5,409 nucleotides of DNA from Anaerolineales bacterium (lineage in GTDB: Bacteria > Chloroflexota > Anaerolineae > Anaerolineales > Villigracilaceae). Shown piece after piece: positions 5,362 through 5,409 of this stretch (the stretch's first letter is position 1; each line of letters starts with the position of its first letter). The notes under the pieces are model-generated. The model ran no database searches and was not told the DNA's origin. It saw only the letters and a list, made by a program, of their open reading frames with translations. The stretch lies in NCBI GenBank assembly GCA_016928525.1, contig JAFGKO010000169.1:1-5409 (forward strand). Direction: 5' to 3'. Made by a program: the position numbers and the translations under genes.

Positions 5362-5409
5362 CCCGTATATGTGGCGGTTAAGTCGCTAATGAAACCACCA
5401 TATATGGCG
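5362..5409. repeat. Imperfect dyad with repeated outer arms at the window edge
   Basis: Upstream of the ACT-domain gene, TATATGTGGCGGTT (5366-5379 region) and AACCACCATATA (5394-5405 region) form an imperfect inverted repeat: GGTT pairs with AACC and TATAT with ATATA, around a centre of about 14 bases containing TTAAGTCGCTAA. The outer arms also read as an approximate direct repeat, CCGTATATGTGGCG (5363-5376) against CCATATATGGCG (5398-5409). This could be an operator, a tyrosine-recombinase type site, a mobile-element end or the first unit of an array; the edge prevents a decision. Confidence 0.45.

Overview
The window reads as a piece of a bacterial chromosome, most likely from the Chloroflexota (Anaerolineae-like). 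That placement is an inference from the style of the proteins and the GC-rich core genes; no rRNA or other phylogenetic marker is present. All six supported genes lie on the minus strand, so the biological reading order runs from high to low coordinates: ACT-domain protein, repeat-rich gap, DUF7000-like protein, ROK-family kinase, yqeY, pgpH, ybeY (running off the left edge).

Positions 1-2999 hold a tight housekeeping operon. yqeY is followed after 3 bases by pgpH, a membrane cyclic-di-AMP phosphodiesterase with a 7TMR-HDED ectodomain and a complete HD site. pgpH overlaps the GTG start of ybeY (rRNA-maturation endonuclease) by 4 bases. pgpH-ybeY adjacency is conserved in many Gram-positive-like genomes, where phoH usually stands just upstream; here yqeY takes that place. 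A perfect TATAAT sits exactly 7 bases before the yqeY ATG with no Shine-Dalgarno sequence, which suggests a leaderless mRNA.

Positions 3000-4486 hold two genes that look less like core genome. One is a short ROK sugar kinase with an intact zinc motif. The other is a clearly AT-rich gene for a small protein resembling DUF7000, a likely lateral acquisition. The ROK gene also lacks a Shine-Dalgarno sequence and has a TAnnnT hexamer 7 bases before its ATG.

Positions 4487-4902 have no credible gene but are dense in inverted repeats: a REP-like CGCGAAG/CTTTGCG element, a GC-rich nested hairpin, and a block of mutually exclusive stems. Positions 4903-5316 encode a small tandem ACT-domain protein with a strong Shine-Dalgarno sequence. 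The last 50 bases contain an imperfect dyad with partly repeated outer arms that is cut by the window edge.

No convincing new multi-gene system is visible. The best leads are the leaderless start architecture, the repeat cluster, the edge dyad and the AT-rich cargo-like gene.
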